This document shows, one piece after another, positions 23,897 to 30,959 of a stretch of DNA of 37,955 bases (the first letter of the stretch is position 1; each line of letters starts with the position of its first letter). The notes beneath the pieces are model-generated. The model searched no databases and was not told the origin of the DNA. It saw nothing but the letters and a program-made list of their open reading frames with translations. Both the position numbers and the translations under genes were made by a program. The stretch is from IMG/VR virus record IMGVR_UViG_3300046507_000257, positions 1-37,955 of that record; one strand, given 5' to 3'. Origin of the DNA: a virus.

Positions 23897-24159
23897 CCTT
23901 TCGCCTTCACGATGTTGACCTGAACAGCCGGCGCGCCTTCCTTCCCCGCGATCGTCGCGTCTATCTCGGTCGGGATAAGCTTCGAGTAAAGCTGATAGAA
24001 CTGCGTCGGATTCTCCTGCGCCCACGTCACGAGCGCAGCCGTCCCGCCAAGATCGTCGAACGCCTTCCGGAACGCCTCTTTGACGGCGACCGTCGTTTTG
24101 TTCAGTGATCCTTTCTGACGGCCTCCCGTCTTCGGCAAGCCTTTCGGTCGTCCTGGCAC
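23893..24159 (-). CDS. Probable DNA-binding packaging protein (small terminase candidate)
   Basis: An 88-residue protein. The N-terminus is basic (MPGRPKGLPKTGGRQKGSLN), an AT-hook-like start common in phage terminase small subunits and related DUF5681-type proteins. A helical part follows (VAVKEAFRKAFDDLGG, LVTWAQENPTQFYQLYSKLI) and ends in a strand-rich tail. It sits at the junction of early and late genes. The large terminase is 12 kb downstream, so the assignment rests on sequence style only. Confidence 0.5.
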   Translation of the reverse strand: MPGRPKGLPKTGGRQKGSLNKTTVAVKEAFRKAFDDLGGTAALVTWAQENPTQFYQLYSKLIPTEIDATIAGKEGAPAVQVNIVKAKG

Positions 24160-24183
24160 GATTCTTTCCTATTGCAATCCGTT

Positions 24184-24369
24184 TTAGATTTGCTTCCGCT
24201 TCGCTTCCACCGCGATCTCATCCCGCAAGATCTGAGCAGCCGCCACCAACTCATGCGCCTCGTTCCATGCCGCGTCGCTTCCACCCTGCGCGGTCATTTG
24301 ATCCAGACGGCTGATGCGCTTCTTGACTTCGACCATCCATGCTGCGCTATTTGATTCTTTCATTATCAT
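24184..24369 (-). CDS. Unknown 61-residue helical protein
   Basis: Reads MIMKESNSAAWMVEVKKRIS, then LDQMTAQGGSDAAWNEAHEL and a basic end (EIAVEAKRKQI). It is all-helical with no Cys or TM. The first ATG overlaps the upstream phosphoesterase stop by ATGA; the ATG at 24363 is an alternative. It lies beside the small terminase candidate. No function is recognised. Confidence 0.55.
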   Translation of the reverse strand: MIMKESNSAAWMVEVKKRISRLDQMTAQGGSDAAWNEAHELVAAAQILRDEIAVEAKRKQI

Positions 24370-25541
24370 TTCACTGACTCCGCGCTATCGAACATTTCCG
24401 GCGTGACGATCGTTCTTGCCACCTGGCCGAATTTCTCGTGATATGTGATTGCCGACGCTGCACGCTGCGAGATGTAGCCACCACGCGCCGAATGTGCATC
24501 CCGAGCGGAGAGCGTCGGATGCTGCGTAACGATCATCCCGCTGTATTCCTTCTCGTCGACGTGGTGCCGATGCCCGCAATGGGCGTAACGCTTGGTCGTC
24601 GCTCCCCATACCTTCGGGAATTGCGCCGCGAACAGCATTGGAAGCTGCTCGTTGTTCACCTTGTGGCCGTGGTGAAATCCCAACATGATCTCGCCGTGCT
24701 GGTGCACGTAGAACGGCAACTCAGAGTCGTTCACCGTCAACCGCGGCTCTTTCTCATACAGCGCGGCGAACATCTGGCGCAGCCAAACCGAGCTCGCCTC
24801 GTCGTGGTTCCCTTCGCACATCACCAGATGCACCGTTTCGTGCTTGGCGAGCGCATGGTCGATCAGCTGACGCAATACGCGAATGGCAGATGCGACGATC
24901 TTCGAGAACCGCCCATCCGTATCCAGCACGTTCTTGTGCGCCGGCGTAAGGGGCAGCAGACCATCGCTGTGCAGGAAATCACCCTGTATTGTCAAAATAC
25001 AGGTCTTCGCCTGTGGCGCCGTTTCAACCATGTGGATGAAACTGTCTCGCAACAGGCTTTCCGCGATCTTCAGATCCCAATCGGCGCCGCCTTCACGGTG
25101 CCAACTGAGTTGCCCCATGTGGTAGTCAGTGAAGACAATCAGGTTGCACAGGTTGGCGATGGTTTCTTTCGGCCGCTTGATCGGCGCCAGGCGGGGCAGG
25201 CTGTCTGCCATCGCCCCGAACGCCTCGCGCATGATCTCGGCTTGGCGTTCCGAGTCCACTGCGCTCTTTACCCACTGCGCGGTCGGCTTGCCGTCTTTGT
25301 TATAGAGCGTCGACACGCCCTTGACCATGAAGCCGTCAGGAACCGTGTGTGTCATGTCGTGCGTCGGCGAGTATCCAGCCTTCGCCGCGCGCTTCTCCAA
25401 GTTGCTGATGGCGCCGATGATGGTGCTGTGATGCACACCAAGCTTCTTAGCCGCCTTCGTCCTGGTTCCGTTAGCCTCGATGGCATCAAGGAACTCCAGT
25501 TCCCGGTCGGTCGCCCACTGGCGCAAGTTCTGGTCCGTCAT
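24366..25541 (-). CDS. HTH-metallophosphoesterase fusion protein
   Basis: A 391-residue protein with two parts. Residues 11-55 form a helix-turn-helix (DRELEFLDAIEANGTRTKAA, KKLGVHHSTIIGAISNLE) like those that recognise DNA. Residues 130-330 are a calcineurin-like phosphoesterase with its metal-binding blocks in order: DYH (139-141), GDFLHSDG (187-194), GNHDE (244-248), FHHGH (289-293) and HCGHRHH (321-327). Such proteins hydrolyse phosphoesters, as Mre11/SbcD-type nucleases or phosphatases. It sits just upstream of the packaging genes, so a role in DNA end processing or recruitment is plausible. I chose ATG 25541, coupled to the upstream gene by ATGA; the longer frame from 25694 reads that gene out of frame. 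Confidence 0.85.
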   Translation of the reverse strand: MTDQNLRQWATDRELEFLDAIEANGTRTKAAKKLGVHHSTIIGAISNLEKRAAKAGYSPTHDMTHTVPDGFMVKGVSTLYNKDGKPTAQWVKSAVDSERQAEIMREAFGAMADSLPRLAPIKRPKETIANLCNLIVFTDYHMGQLSWHREGGADWDLKIAESLLRDSFIHMVETAPQAKTCILTIQGDFLHSDGLLPLTPAHKNVLDTDGRFSKIVASAIRVLRQLIDHALAKHETVHLVMCEGNHDEASSVWLRQMFAALYEKEPRLTVNDSELPFYVHQHGEIMLGFHHGHKVNNEQLPMLFAAQFPKVWGATTKRYAHCGHRHHVDEKEYSGMIVTQHPTLSARDAHSARGGYISQRAASAITYHEKFGQVARTIVTPEMFDSAESVK

Positions 25542-25744
25542 GATGCGAGGACCGGAGCCCACTCCGAACACTTGTCGTCTTTCTCTACTGCGGGGTAATG
25601 AGCCACAATTCCTCCTGCTTCGGGATCTAGTACCGGAACTGGCGGAAAGCGCTTGCAGCATGTAGTTCCCATCGAGACGCCTACATGCCGACAATTGCCG
25701 CAGTTATGTGCCACTACCGGCTCTTTATGCTTTCGAGTGGCCAT
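25538..25744 (-). CDS. Small Cys-rich, probable zinc-binding protein
   Basis: A 68-residue protein with NCGNCRHV, TTCCKRFPPVPV and a late DKCSEW, giving a C-x2-C...CC...C pattern that could bind one metal ion. It is common in style among phage small proteins of unknown role. It is coupled by ATGA to the phosphoesterase gene. Confidence 0.6.
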   Translation of the reverse strand: MATRKHKEPVVAHNCGNCRHVGVSMGTTCCKRFPPVPVLDPEAGGIVAHYPAVEKDDKCSEWAPVLAS

Positions 25745-25781
25745 CTCCGCCCAAAATATTTAGGTATGCATATTTTACACG

Positions 25782-26171
25782 TCATTTCAACACACCGATG
25801 ACGCCCGCCTCTATTAATGCGACATAAGTCTTCAGTACCATCTCAGCTTCGAACTCACGGCGCGCGACTTTGCTCATCTTGCCGCCCTGATCCAGTTCCG
25901 AATGGCATTTGGTGCAGAGAGCCGCGACAAGCGCGTCGGATACCTTGATCCCCATCCCCTTCCCCATGTTGGCGTGCGCAGCCTGGGTGAACCCTTCCCG
26001 TCCGCACGCCTGACACGGCAGATCAGCGACCGCCCGGCGCAACTTCTCCGAGCGGAAGGTCTGCGGCTTGGGGATGCATCCAATCAAGCGCGCTGCCATC
26101 ATTCGCTCCCGTAAAATCTCACCGATCGCACGGTTTCCTGCTTTGCGGCGCCCGTGCTGTTGCGTTTCCAT
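25782..26171 (-). CDS. YbcO/DUF1364-like putative nuclease
   Basis: A 129-residue protein. The core has LPCQACGREGFTQAAHANMG, then GIKVSDALVAALCTKCHSEL. The pattern C-x2-C...H...C-x2-C-H matches the YbcO/DUF1364 family of lambdoid phages, an HNH-related fold proposed to be a nuclease. It lies next to ninB, as ybcO-like genes often do in the nin region. Catalytic activity is not shown by sequence alone. Confidence 0.72.
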   Translation of the reverse strand: METQQHGRRKAGNRAIGEILRERMMAARLIGCIPKPQTFRSEKLRRAVADLPCQACGREGFTQAAHANMGKGMGIKVSDALVAALCTKCHSELDQGGKMSKVARREFEAEMVLKTYVALIEAGVIGVLK

Positions 26172-26187
26172 GCGCCCATATGGATTT

Positions 26188-26574
26188 TCATTCGGCGCCC
26201 CAAGAGAACTTGACCCCGCGCTCTGCGCCGAAACAGGTCATGATCTCCATCAGATCGCCCATCTCCCGCACGGTCATCTTGCTGGTGGACTGCCCGAGCA
26301 CCACGAAACCGCCGTCGAGCCCCGGCACTGCTCGCTGCTGCTTGAGCGATGCCGAGAACACGTGTTTCCAGTCCTCAGGCTTCAACTTCTGCCCGTGCCA
26401 CTCGACCTGCTCCGAAATTTCGCCGAGCATGGCCCAAAACCGCGCGTTCTGATCTAGGCTTCGAGTTGCCGGCTTTATCTCGACCACAAAGCCATCCTTG
26501 GCACGCGCCACCGTACTGATAGCGTTGCGGCGCACCGTCTCATTGACCAGTTTGAAAACCCGACGATCGCTCAT
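26188..26574 (-). CDS. ninB: NinB recombination protein
   Basis: A 128-residue protein of the lambda NinB family, a single-stranded-DNA-binding factor that works with phage annealing recombinases. Family phrases are ATRSLDQNARFWAMLGEISE, VEWHGQKLKPEDWKHVFSAS and the C-terminal MTVREMGDLMEIMTCFGAE. The start at 26574 overlaps the upstream stop by ATGA; an in-frame GTG lies nine bases earlier. Together with the YbcO-like gene it forms a nin-like region, between replication and late genes as in lambda. Confidence 0.88.
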   Translation of the reverse strand: MSDRRVFKLVNETVRRNAISTVARAKDGFVVEIKPATRSLDQNARFWAMLGEISEQVEWHGQKLKPEDWKHVFSASLKQQRAVPGLDGGFVVLGQSTSKMTVREMGDLMEIMTCFGAERGVKFSWGAE

Positions 26575-26804
26575 TTCGACCACCCATCATCGATCATCTT
26601 GTCAACCCTGCGAGCCTCGGCAACGCACGTGCAACTCTTCGCCCCCTCCCGCATCCCATGCTCATAAGCGACGCGCAACAGTTGCTTCGTCGCCCACGAG
26701 AGTTCACGCCAGTTCTGGTAATCGAGAAAGTGGCCGAACAGGCAATCGTGCGTGTGCGGGATCGTGCCGCTTGAGCCGCAACCGTTGCAGGCATTCGTGC
26801 TCAT
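26571..26804 (-). CDS. Cys/His-rich small protein, probable zinc binder
   Basis: A 77-residue protein, MSTNACNGCGSSGTIPHTHD, a helical middle (RELSWATKQLLRVAYEHGMR), then SCTCVAEARRVDKMIDDGWS. Cys-x2-Cys at the start plus His-Asp-Cys and Cys-Thr-Cys could bind metal. It is coupled by ATGA to both neighbours. No family is recognised. Confidence 0.6.
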   Translation of the reverse strand: MSTNACNGCGSSGTIPHTHDCLFGHFLDYQNWRELSWATKQLLRVAYEHGMREGAKSCTCVAEARRVDKMIDDGWSK

Positions 26805-27034
26805 TGGGGCGCCCCATCGCATACGCCGTGCTTCGAGTTCTGGCACAGAATCTTGCAATTCTTCGTGCAGAACTCCGGTTCTCTCAGCACCCGCATCTCA
26901 ATAGCCGGGCCATGCGCCGACAGAATCGCCTCCTGCGCGGCCATCCACGTCTGCCAATGCGCCTCTTTCACTGACGACAGGAGCGCAAGCTTCCGCTCTT
27001 CGTAGTTCGCTTCGAATTGCTCGCGACCGTTCAT
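26801..27034 (-). CDS. Unknown 77-residue protein
   Basis: Reads MNGREQFEANYEERKLALLS, a helical body, then EFCTKNCKILCQNSKHGVC. The N-terminal style is frequent in phage early proteins of siphoviruses and podoviruses. Four C-terminal cysteines could bind metal. It is coupled by ATGA to the 28-residue gene before it and to the next gene. Confidence 0.6.
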   Translation of the reverse strand: MNGREQFEANYEERKLALLSSVKEAHWQTWMAAQEAILSAHGPAIEMRVLREPEFCTKNCKILCQNSKHGVCDGAPQ

Positions 27035-27117
27035 GATTTCACCGGTACAGGTTGGGTCCAGTCGCGGCGCTTCACGCCCATGACGGCGAAGTACGCGTCG
27101 AAGTTGTCAGGGATCAT
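27031..27117 (-). CDS. 28-residue microprotein
   Basis: A very short gene, MIPDNFDAYFAVMGVKRRDW, ending TQPVPVKS. It has a clear AAGGAG ribosome site 7-8 bases upstream of the ATG, and its stop overlaps the next start by ATGA, so it is likely translated. Both Trp and basic residues are present but no fold can be assigned. Confidence 0.55.
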   Translation of the reverse strand: MIPDNFDAYFAVMGVKRRDWTQPVPVKS

Positions 27118-27128
27118 CGCGCGGCTCC

Positions 27129-27371
27129 TTAAAACGGAATGTCGTCGTCCATATCGTCGGCCGGCGCGGCCTTCGACGGCTTTGCAGCGGCCTCTTCCTT
27201 CGGCTTGATGGCGAGACTGAAGAACTTGCCGTTCTGACCTTCCTTGACCCATGCCGACAGCCAGTAGCCAACGCCGTTAACGTCGATCTGGCCGGTGTAT
27301 TCCGGATGCGTGTCCTTTTCGCGACGCTGGTTCTTGCCGAGGGTGCCGCGGTTCGTGTTGTCGTATGCCAT
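27129..27371 (-). CDS. DUF736-like protein with SSB-type acidic C-terminal tip
   Basis: An 80-residue protein. The body (GTLGKNQRREKDTHPEYTGQ, NGVGYWLSAWVKEGQNGKFF, LAIKPKE) matches DUF736-style small beta proteins. An Ala/Lys/Pro linker then leads to a C-terminus ending DDDIPF. That hexapeptide is identical to the tip of E. coli SSB, which docks replication and repair partners. It may be a small single-strand DNA binding protein or an SSB mimic that recruits host proteins. It lies among replication and recombination genes. Confidence 0.7.
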   Translation of the reverse strand: MAYDNTNRGTLGKNQRREKDTHPEYTGQIDVNGVGYWLSAWVKEGQNGKFFSLAIKPKEEAAAKPSKAAPADDMDDDIPF

Positions 27372-27388
27372 TTTGTTTCTCTCTTAAG

Positions 27389-27889
27389 TTATGCAGCCAT
27401 GCCAAACAGCGCGGCGGTGAGCGGGTCTCGGGCGATGATGCTGCTCCGAACGGGCCGAGCTGCGACAGCAGCCACAGGGATACAATCCCGCTCTTCCTTG
27501 GATGGATACTGAGCATCCGGAAGGTTTCCGATCGCCCAACGCTTCGACAGGTGGCCGCCGCGTGTCTCGATGTATCCCGCAACGTGCACCTTCCGCTTGG
27601 CGCGCATCTTCCGGATGTACGAATCGACTTGTCGGTTGTCGCACAGCAGCATGGCGGCCATCTCGATCGAGCAGAGCGGCCCGTTCTTCTTCATCAGGGC
27701 AATGATTCCCTTCTCGATGAAAGCCACCTGCCCCGGCTTGCGGTTCGCAACGCCGATCTTCTGGGCGTGATGCTTGATGGCCGACAACGTACGCCCAGGC
27801 AGAGCCTTCACCGCCTCGTCAGCAGGCTTATCGCTGCGCCAAAACTTTCGCAGGATCTCGTTTTCTTCCTCAGTCCACTTCATTTCCAT
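27389..27889 (-). CDS. Putative DNA-binding protein with SANT/Myb-like N-terminus
   Basis: A 166-residue protein. Residues 1-50 (MKWTEEENEILRKFWRSDKP, ALPGRTLSAIKHHAQKIGVA) follow a Myb/SANT-like trihelix with spaced Trp residues. Residues 55-115 (EKGIIALMKKNGPLCSIEMA, DSYIRKMRAKRKVHVAGYIE) look like a winged helix. The C-terminus is unstructured. The gene overlaps the nuclease gene's end. Its place after replication genes and before the late genes would suit a regulator of late transcription, but this is inference. Confidence 0.6.
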   Translation of the reverse strand: MEMKWTEEENEILRKFWRSDKPADEAVKALPGRTLSAIKHHAQKIGVANRKPGQVAFIEKGIIALMKKNGPLCSIEMAAMLLCDNRQVDSYIRKMRAKRKVHVAGYIETRGGHLSKRWAIGNLPDAQYPSKEERDCIPVAAVAARPVRSSIIARDPLTAALFGMAA

Positions 27890-28181
27890 TTGGAACCCCC
27901 GTTCCCGTTAAAACGCTAATCGCTTGTTCGATCGACTCGATAACCGCTATCTCGCCCGACCACGCCGCATGAAACACTTCTTGATCCGGGGTCAGCCTCC
28001 GCGCGCTAGGCGGTTTCGACCCATCCTTCACTTCCATCAGGAGGGTTCGCCCCCTGAAACACACAACCAAATCTGGGAATCCTTGCCCTACCGTATGCGT
28101 TGGAACCACCTGAGCCCCGATCTTCCGGAGTGCTGCAACGATGTCCGGCTGATTCGCATCGATCTTGGCCGCCCTGCGCAT
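27870..28181 (-). CDS. VRR-NUC/Holliday-resolvase-like nuclease
   Basis: A 103-residue PD-(D/E)xK-type protein. The core is VGQGFPDLVVCFRGRTLLMEVKDG: the D in FPDL and the E-x-K in MEVKD are the expected metal-binding and catalytic residues. A helix follows with TPDQEVFHAAW. The length and motif fit phage VRR-NUC proteins, structure-specific nucleases that can cut branched DNA. It would process recombination intermediates beside the helicase and NinB genes. The gene overlaps the next one by about 20 bases. Confidence 0.8.
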   Translation of the reverse strand: MRRAAKIDANQPDIVAALRKIGAQVVPTHTVGQGFPDLVVCFRGRTLLMEVKDGSKPPSARRLTPDQEVFHAAWSGEIAVIESIEQAISVLTGTGVPNGNEVD

Positions 28182-28435
28182 CAGTCCTCCGTCTCCTCAA
28201 GCTCGCCCACATACGGATGAGCAACACCGTTCGTAGCGCACCAGACCGCCAGACCGCGGCCCTCTGATTCCTCGTAACCCTTCCGATGCGCCGCAGCCAA
28301 AGATGAAAGAAACTGGATGAACTCATTCGGGTGGGCTTTCACCGACTCCCGAACATGCTTCTTCATTGCCTCAGTCCACGCGTAGATGGCAGACAGATAA
28401 CGAAGATCGGTCAAAAATTCAGGTGACACTTTCAT
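28181..28435 (-). CDS. Unknown 84-residue helical protein
   Basis: Starts MKVSPEFLTDLRYLSAIYAW at an ATG with a strong GGAGGAG ribosome site (an upstream in-frame TTG is less likely). It is helical (NEFIQFLSSLAAAHRKGYEE) with an acidic end. Stop and start codons overlap those of both neighbours (TGATG). No family is recognised. Confidence 0.55.
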   Translation of the reverse strand: MKVSPEFLTDLRYLSAIYAWTEAMKKHVRESVKAHPNEFIQFLSSLAAAHRKGYEESEGRGLAVWCATNGVAHPYVGELEETED

Positions 28436-29394
28436 CAAAACTCCTCCAGCGGAACGCCCGTTCCGTCTACGTGGTACCGGCGCGGATGCTGTCCGTTGCT
28501 CTCGACGTACTGCATCGACTGGTTATCGAACCAGAATCCGAACACACCCTCGAAATCGCCGTTGCGCTGCTTCTCGATCGATAGGTAACAATCCGGGTCA
28601 AGCAAAGCCTCGCGCTTCTCATCCGGCTTCACCTTCAGCTTGTCGATCGCGATTGCCTCTTTGCGCTTGTTACGCCAGACAATGAAAAGGTTGTCCGCGA
28701 GGTCGGTAATCGATCCGCTGCCCTTGATGTCGAACTTGCCCGGTCGGTCGTACTCGCTGCCGCCCTTCTTCACGTGCGCGATCAGGTGGATGTGCACGCC
28801 GGTGTCTTGCGCGATCGCTGTCAGCGAGTTCACGAAATCTTTCTGGCCGTTGTAGTCGTCATCGCCCGGGACGCACTTCATGAGGTTGTCGATCACGAAA
28901 TGCTGAATTCCGAAGTTCTCGACGGCGTATCGAACGATCGCGAGCATCTTCTGAGGCTTCACGCTGCCGGTATGGTCATAGAGCCAGAGGCGACCATCGG
29001 TCCAACCGTGCATGCCGCGGATGAACTCGCTATCCGGCCGGCCAGAGCCGAAAGCCTGCTTGACCATGCGAAGCATCGTCTTTTCCGGCTTCATCTCAAG
29101 AGAGGCGATGCAGACACGCTGGTCTTGAACGCACAGGTCAAGCGCTACCTGGCTGGTAAGCATCGACTTCCCGTGCCCGTTAATACCGCCCCAAATCGTC
29201 AGTTCGCCAGCCCGGAACTCGAAATGCCCCTCGCACTTCATCCAGCCGAGCTGAACGATCGGATGCAGCGAGCGGCTGTACAGCGCGTCGATCACGCTTT
29301 GCGCCCATTCCCGCGCAGGCCGGATCTTGTGCACGTCTTCCGACTCGGCCATATAGTCGGCCAGGTTGATCGTGTCGCCGTCGATAATCCGCAT
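28435..29394 (-). CDS. Replicative DNA helicase, DnaB/T7 gp4 C-terminal type
   Basis: A 319-residue RecA-fold ATPase that would unwind the phage replication fork. The Walker A motif is GGINGHGKS (residues 69-77), the catalytic glutamate is in ASLEM (Glu100), and Walker B is HFVIDNL (165-171). Later come HLIAHVKK and DIKGSGSITDLADN, as in the gp4/DnaB family. It lacks a DnaB N-terminal or primase domain, so the host primase is probably used. I chose ATG 29394, which begins at MRIIDGDT; the longer frame is antisense-like extension. It follows the O-like initiator, as in lambdoid phages. Confidence 0.85.
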   Translation of the reverse strand: MRIIDGDTINLADYMAESEDVHKIRPAREWAQSVIDALYSRSLHPIVQLGWMKCEGHFEFRAGELTIWGGINGHGKSMLTSQVALDLCVQDQRVCIASLEMKPEKTMLRMVKQAFGSGRPDSEFIRGMHGWTDGRLWLYDHTGSVKPQKMLAIVRYAVENFGIQHFVIDNLMKCVPGDDDYNGQKDFVNSLTAIAQDTGVHIHLIAHVKKGGSEYDRPGKFDIKGSGSITDLADNLFIVWRNKRKEAIAIDKLKVKPDEKREALLDPDCYLSIEKQRNGDFEGVFGFWFDNQSMQYVESNGQHPRRYHVDGTGVPLEEF

Positions 29395-29395
29395 G

Positions 29396-29803
29396 TCAGA
29401 ACCCCATCCCGAAAAATTCCTTGATCTGCCAGTCGGCCCACGGGTCAAGCTCGATTGCGACCGTCTTGTTCATGGCCTTCCGATGCGCCTGAGCGTGCGT
29501 AGCCGGGTAGTCGAAATGCACTTCGGCGCCGGTCTTCGCGTCCACGTCCCACAGCGACAGGCTTTTCGGCTGCTCATTACGCATGGCCTTCAGCTGGTGA
29601 GCAATCCCTTGGCCCTTCCGGCCGAACACGATCACATCGAGCCCGACGATCCAGCGCCAGTCGTATTCGTTCTCAGGCGCGGCGTACGTGGTGAAGCCGT
29701 CGTCCTGCTTGACCTTGCCGACAAAGGAAACCAGCACCCAAGCGGCCGGTTGTTTGCCGTGCTTGCGCATTTCGACGATCGGGGCAGCGTTTGAAGCGAT
29801 CAC
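29396..29803 (-). CDS. Unknown replication-operon protein, GTG start
   Basis: A 135-residue protein, VIASNAAPIVEMRKHGKQPA, then WVLVSFVGKVKQ, DWRWIVGLDVIVFGRKGQG and a C-terminus ending DWQIKEFFGMGF. I chose GTG 29803 because it overlaps the initiator stop as GTGA. A frame from 29869 exists but would overlap that gene by 70 bases. It sits between the initiator and the helicase, where a helicase-loader function would fit, but no AAA+ motif is present. No family is recognised. Confidence 0.6.
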   Translation of the reverse strand: MIASNAAPIVEMRKHGKQPAAWVLVSFVGKVKQDDGFTTYAAPENEYDWRWIVGLDVIVFGRKGQGIAHQLKAMRNEQPKSLSLWDVDAKTGAEVHFDYPATHAQAHRKAMNKTVAIELDPWADWQIKEFFGMGF

Positions 29804-30648
29804 AGGTATTTCTCCGATGTGGTTTCTGGTTGCCGGCTGTATCGCGACGAACCGCTGTCGTCCAACCACTTAGCGTTGAACCCGGCCCACCCGCGCTCAC
29901 AACAAATCCTCAAAGCGTCATCAAGCGAGAGTTCCGCTTTCTCGGCTTCCCGTACCACGCCATCCACCGCCGTCTCCGTCACGGGAAGCTTTTTTGCTTT
30001 GCGGAGTTCAAGCCAGTCTCTAGCGATCGAAGAGTCAACAGAGAGAGATTCGAGATGCGCTTGCGCATCGAAGCGCGGAGCGCGTGTTTTTGTTTCTTTC
30101 TTCTCTTCTCTTCTCTTCTCTTCTCTAGCGTTATTAGTTACGTCACGCGTTACGTCACTATCATCCGTGACGGAAGCGTCACAAGACGCCTCCTTTTTAC
30201 GCTCGCGGTAACGCTTCTGACGCTCAGCCGAGCTCGTTCTATCGATGGCGGCAGCGTTGAATTCATTGAAGTTCGGAAGGTTGATGCCTGCGCCGCCCTC
30301 ACTAGGGATGACCCAGCCAACGGTCGCAAGAGCAGACCCGAAACACGGAATTTGGACGATCTCGTCGATGTCCTCGATGCTCATGAATTCGATGAATTCA
30401 TCACGGCAATGCTCGTTTGCGTAACCCCAAAAACGAAGCAACGCACACACCGTTACGTAACGCGTTACGCGTAACGCGGCATAACGCTCGTTGCGCAATG
30501 CCTTTTCATCGTCGCCAAAGCCTGGAATGAACCCCGAAAGCGTTGACCAGTCCTGAAATTCGCTCTGCTCCGCGAGATATTCAGCAATGGCCATCACCTT
30601 GGGGTTCGTTACCAAGTTGACGCGCATCTTGATCCAATCACCAGCCAT
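29800..30648 (-). CDS. Replication initiator, lambda O-like phage replication protein
   Basis: A 282-residue protein. The first 20 residues (MAGDWIKMRVNLVTNPKVMA) are those seen in many replication proteins of Burkholderia and Gram-negative phages; a winged-helix-type region follows to about residue 130. Residues 140-190 are very charged (AERQKRYRERKKEA, EEKRREEKKE), partly because of a repeated GAAGAGAA-type DNA tract on the coding strand. The C-terminal domain (LDDALRICCERGWAGFNAKW) resembles the part that loads helicase. The gene contains palindromes and direct repeats that could be the origin. Confidence 0.78.
   Translation of the reverse strand: MAGDWIKMRVNLVTNPKVMAIAEYLAEQSEFQDWSTLSGFIPGFGDDEKALRNERYAALRVTRYVTVCALLRFWGYANEHCRDEFIEFMSIEDIDEIVQIPCFGSALATVGWVIPSEGGAGINLPNFNEFNAAAIDRTSSAERQKRYRERKKEASCDASVTDDSDVTRDVTNNAREEKRREEKKETKTRAPRFDAQAHLESLSVDSSIARDWLELRKAKKLPVTETAVDGVVREAEKAELSLDDALRICCERGWAGFNAKWLDDSGSSRYSRQPETTSEKYL
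30137..30182. repeat. Candidate origin repeats inside the initiator gene, cluster 1
   Basis: Two direct copies of GTTACGTCAC (30137-30146, 30149-30158) are 12 bases apart. Just beyond is an inverted pair GTGACG/CGTCAC with a four-base loop (30167-30182). To the left is a purine/pyrimidine tract of five TTCTC repeats. Iterons inside the initiator gene are the lambda ori pattern. The encoded residues are in a low-constraint charged region. Origin function is inferred. Confidence 0.5.
30451..30478. repeat. Overlapping perfect palindromes in the initiator gene, cluster 2
   Basis: CGTTACGTAACG (30451-30462) and CGCGTTACGCGTAACGCG (30461-30478) are perfect palindromes that overlap by two bases and share the GTTACG core with cluster 1, about 300 bases away. 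They encode part of AALRVTRYVTVCAL in the initiator. They could bind the initiator or form a cruciform. Confidence 0.55.
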
Positions 30649-30764
30649 AGGGACCTCTACCGCCCGGGAGGGCGTTAGTAGAACTAAAAGGAGAAAATAG
30701 AAGGCGCCTCGTACGGCAACTTTTATTTACTTCTTCATCCGATCGTGGTCGACCGTTTCGTTAT

Positions 30765-30959
30765 TTAGGCCCCGCCGTTCCCTACCAAGCCTTGCTCAAA
30801 AGCTGCTACCACCGGATGCGACGCCCCAAATGCTGAGCGGAGAACGTGATATCCGACGTATTGCTGTATCGATACGCCCATCTGCACGGCATCGAGCACC
30901 AATTTCTCCATTTCGGGAAACGGAAGTTCGGCCGGAAGGTGGGAATTACCGATGGTCAT
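30765..30959 (-). CDS. Unknown 64-residue early protein
   Basis: A 64-residue protein (MTIGNSHLPAELPFPEMEKL, then VQMGVSIQQYVGYHVLRSA) with an alpha-helical middle. It sits between the RHH gene, coupled by ATGA, and the initiator gene, with a 116-base spacer before the latter holding no further gene that I can see. CII would be expected here in lambda, but this lacks a clear HTH. No family is recognised. Confidence 0.55.
   Translation of the reverse strand: MTIGNSHLPAELPFPEMEKLVLDAVQMGVSIQQYVGYHVLRSAFGASHPVVAAFEQGLVGNGGA

Noticed and set aside
30080-30125. TTCTC-rich tract read as a microsatellite or assembly artefact
   Set aside because: It is in frame in the initiator gene and encodes a charged EEKRREEKK stretch; slippage is possible but the frame is intact.
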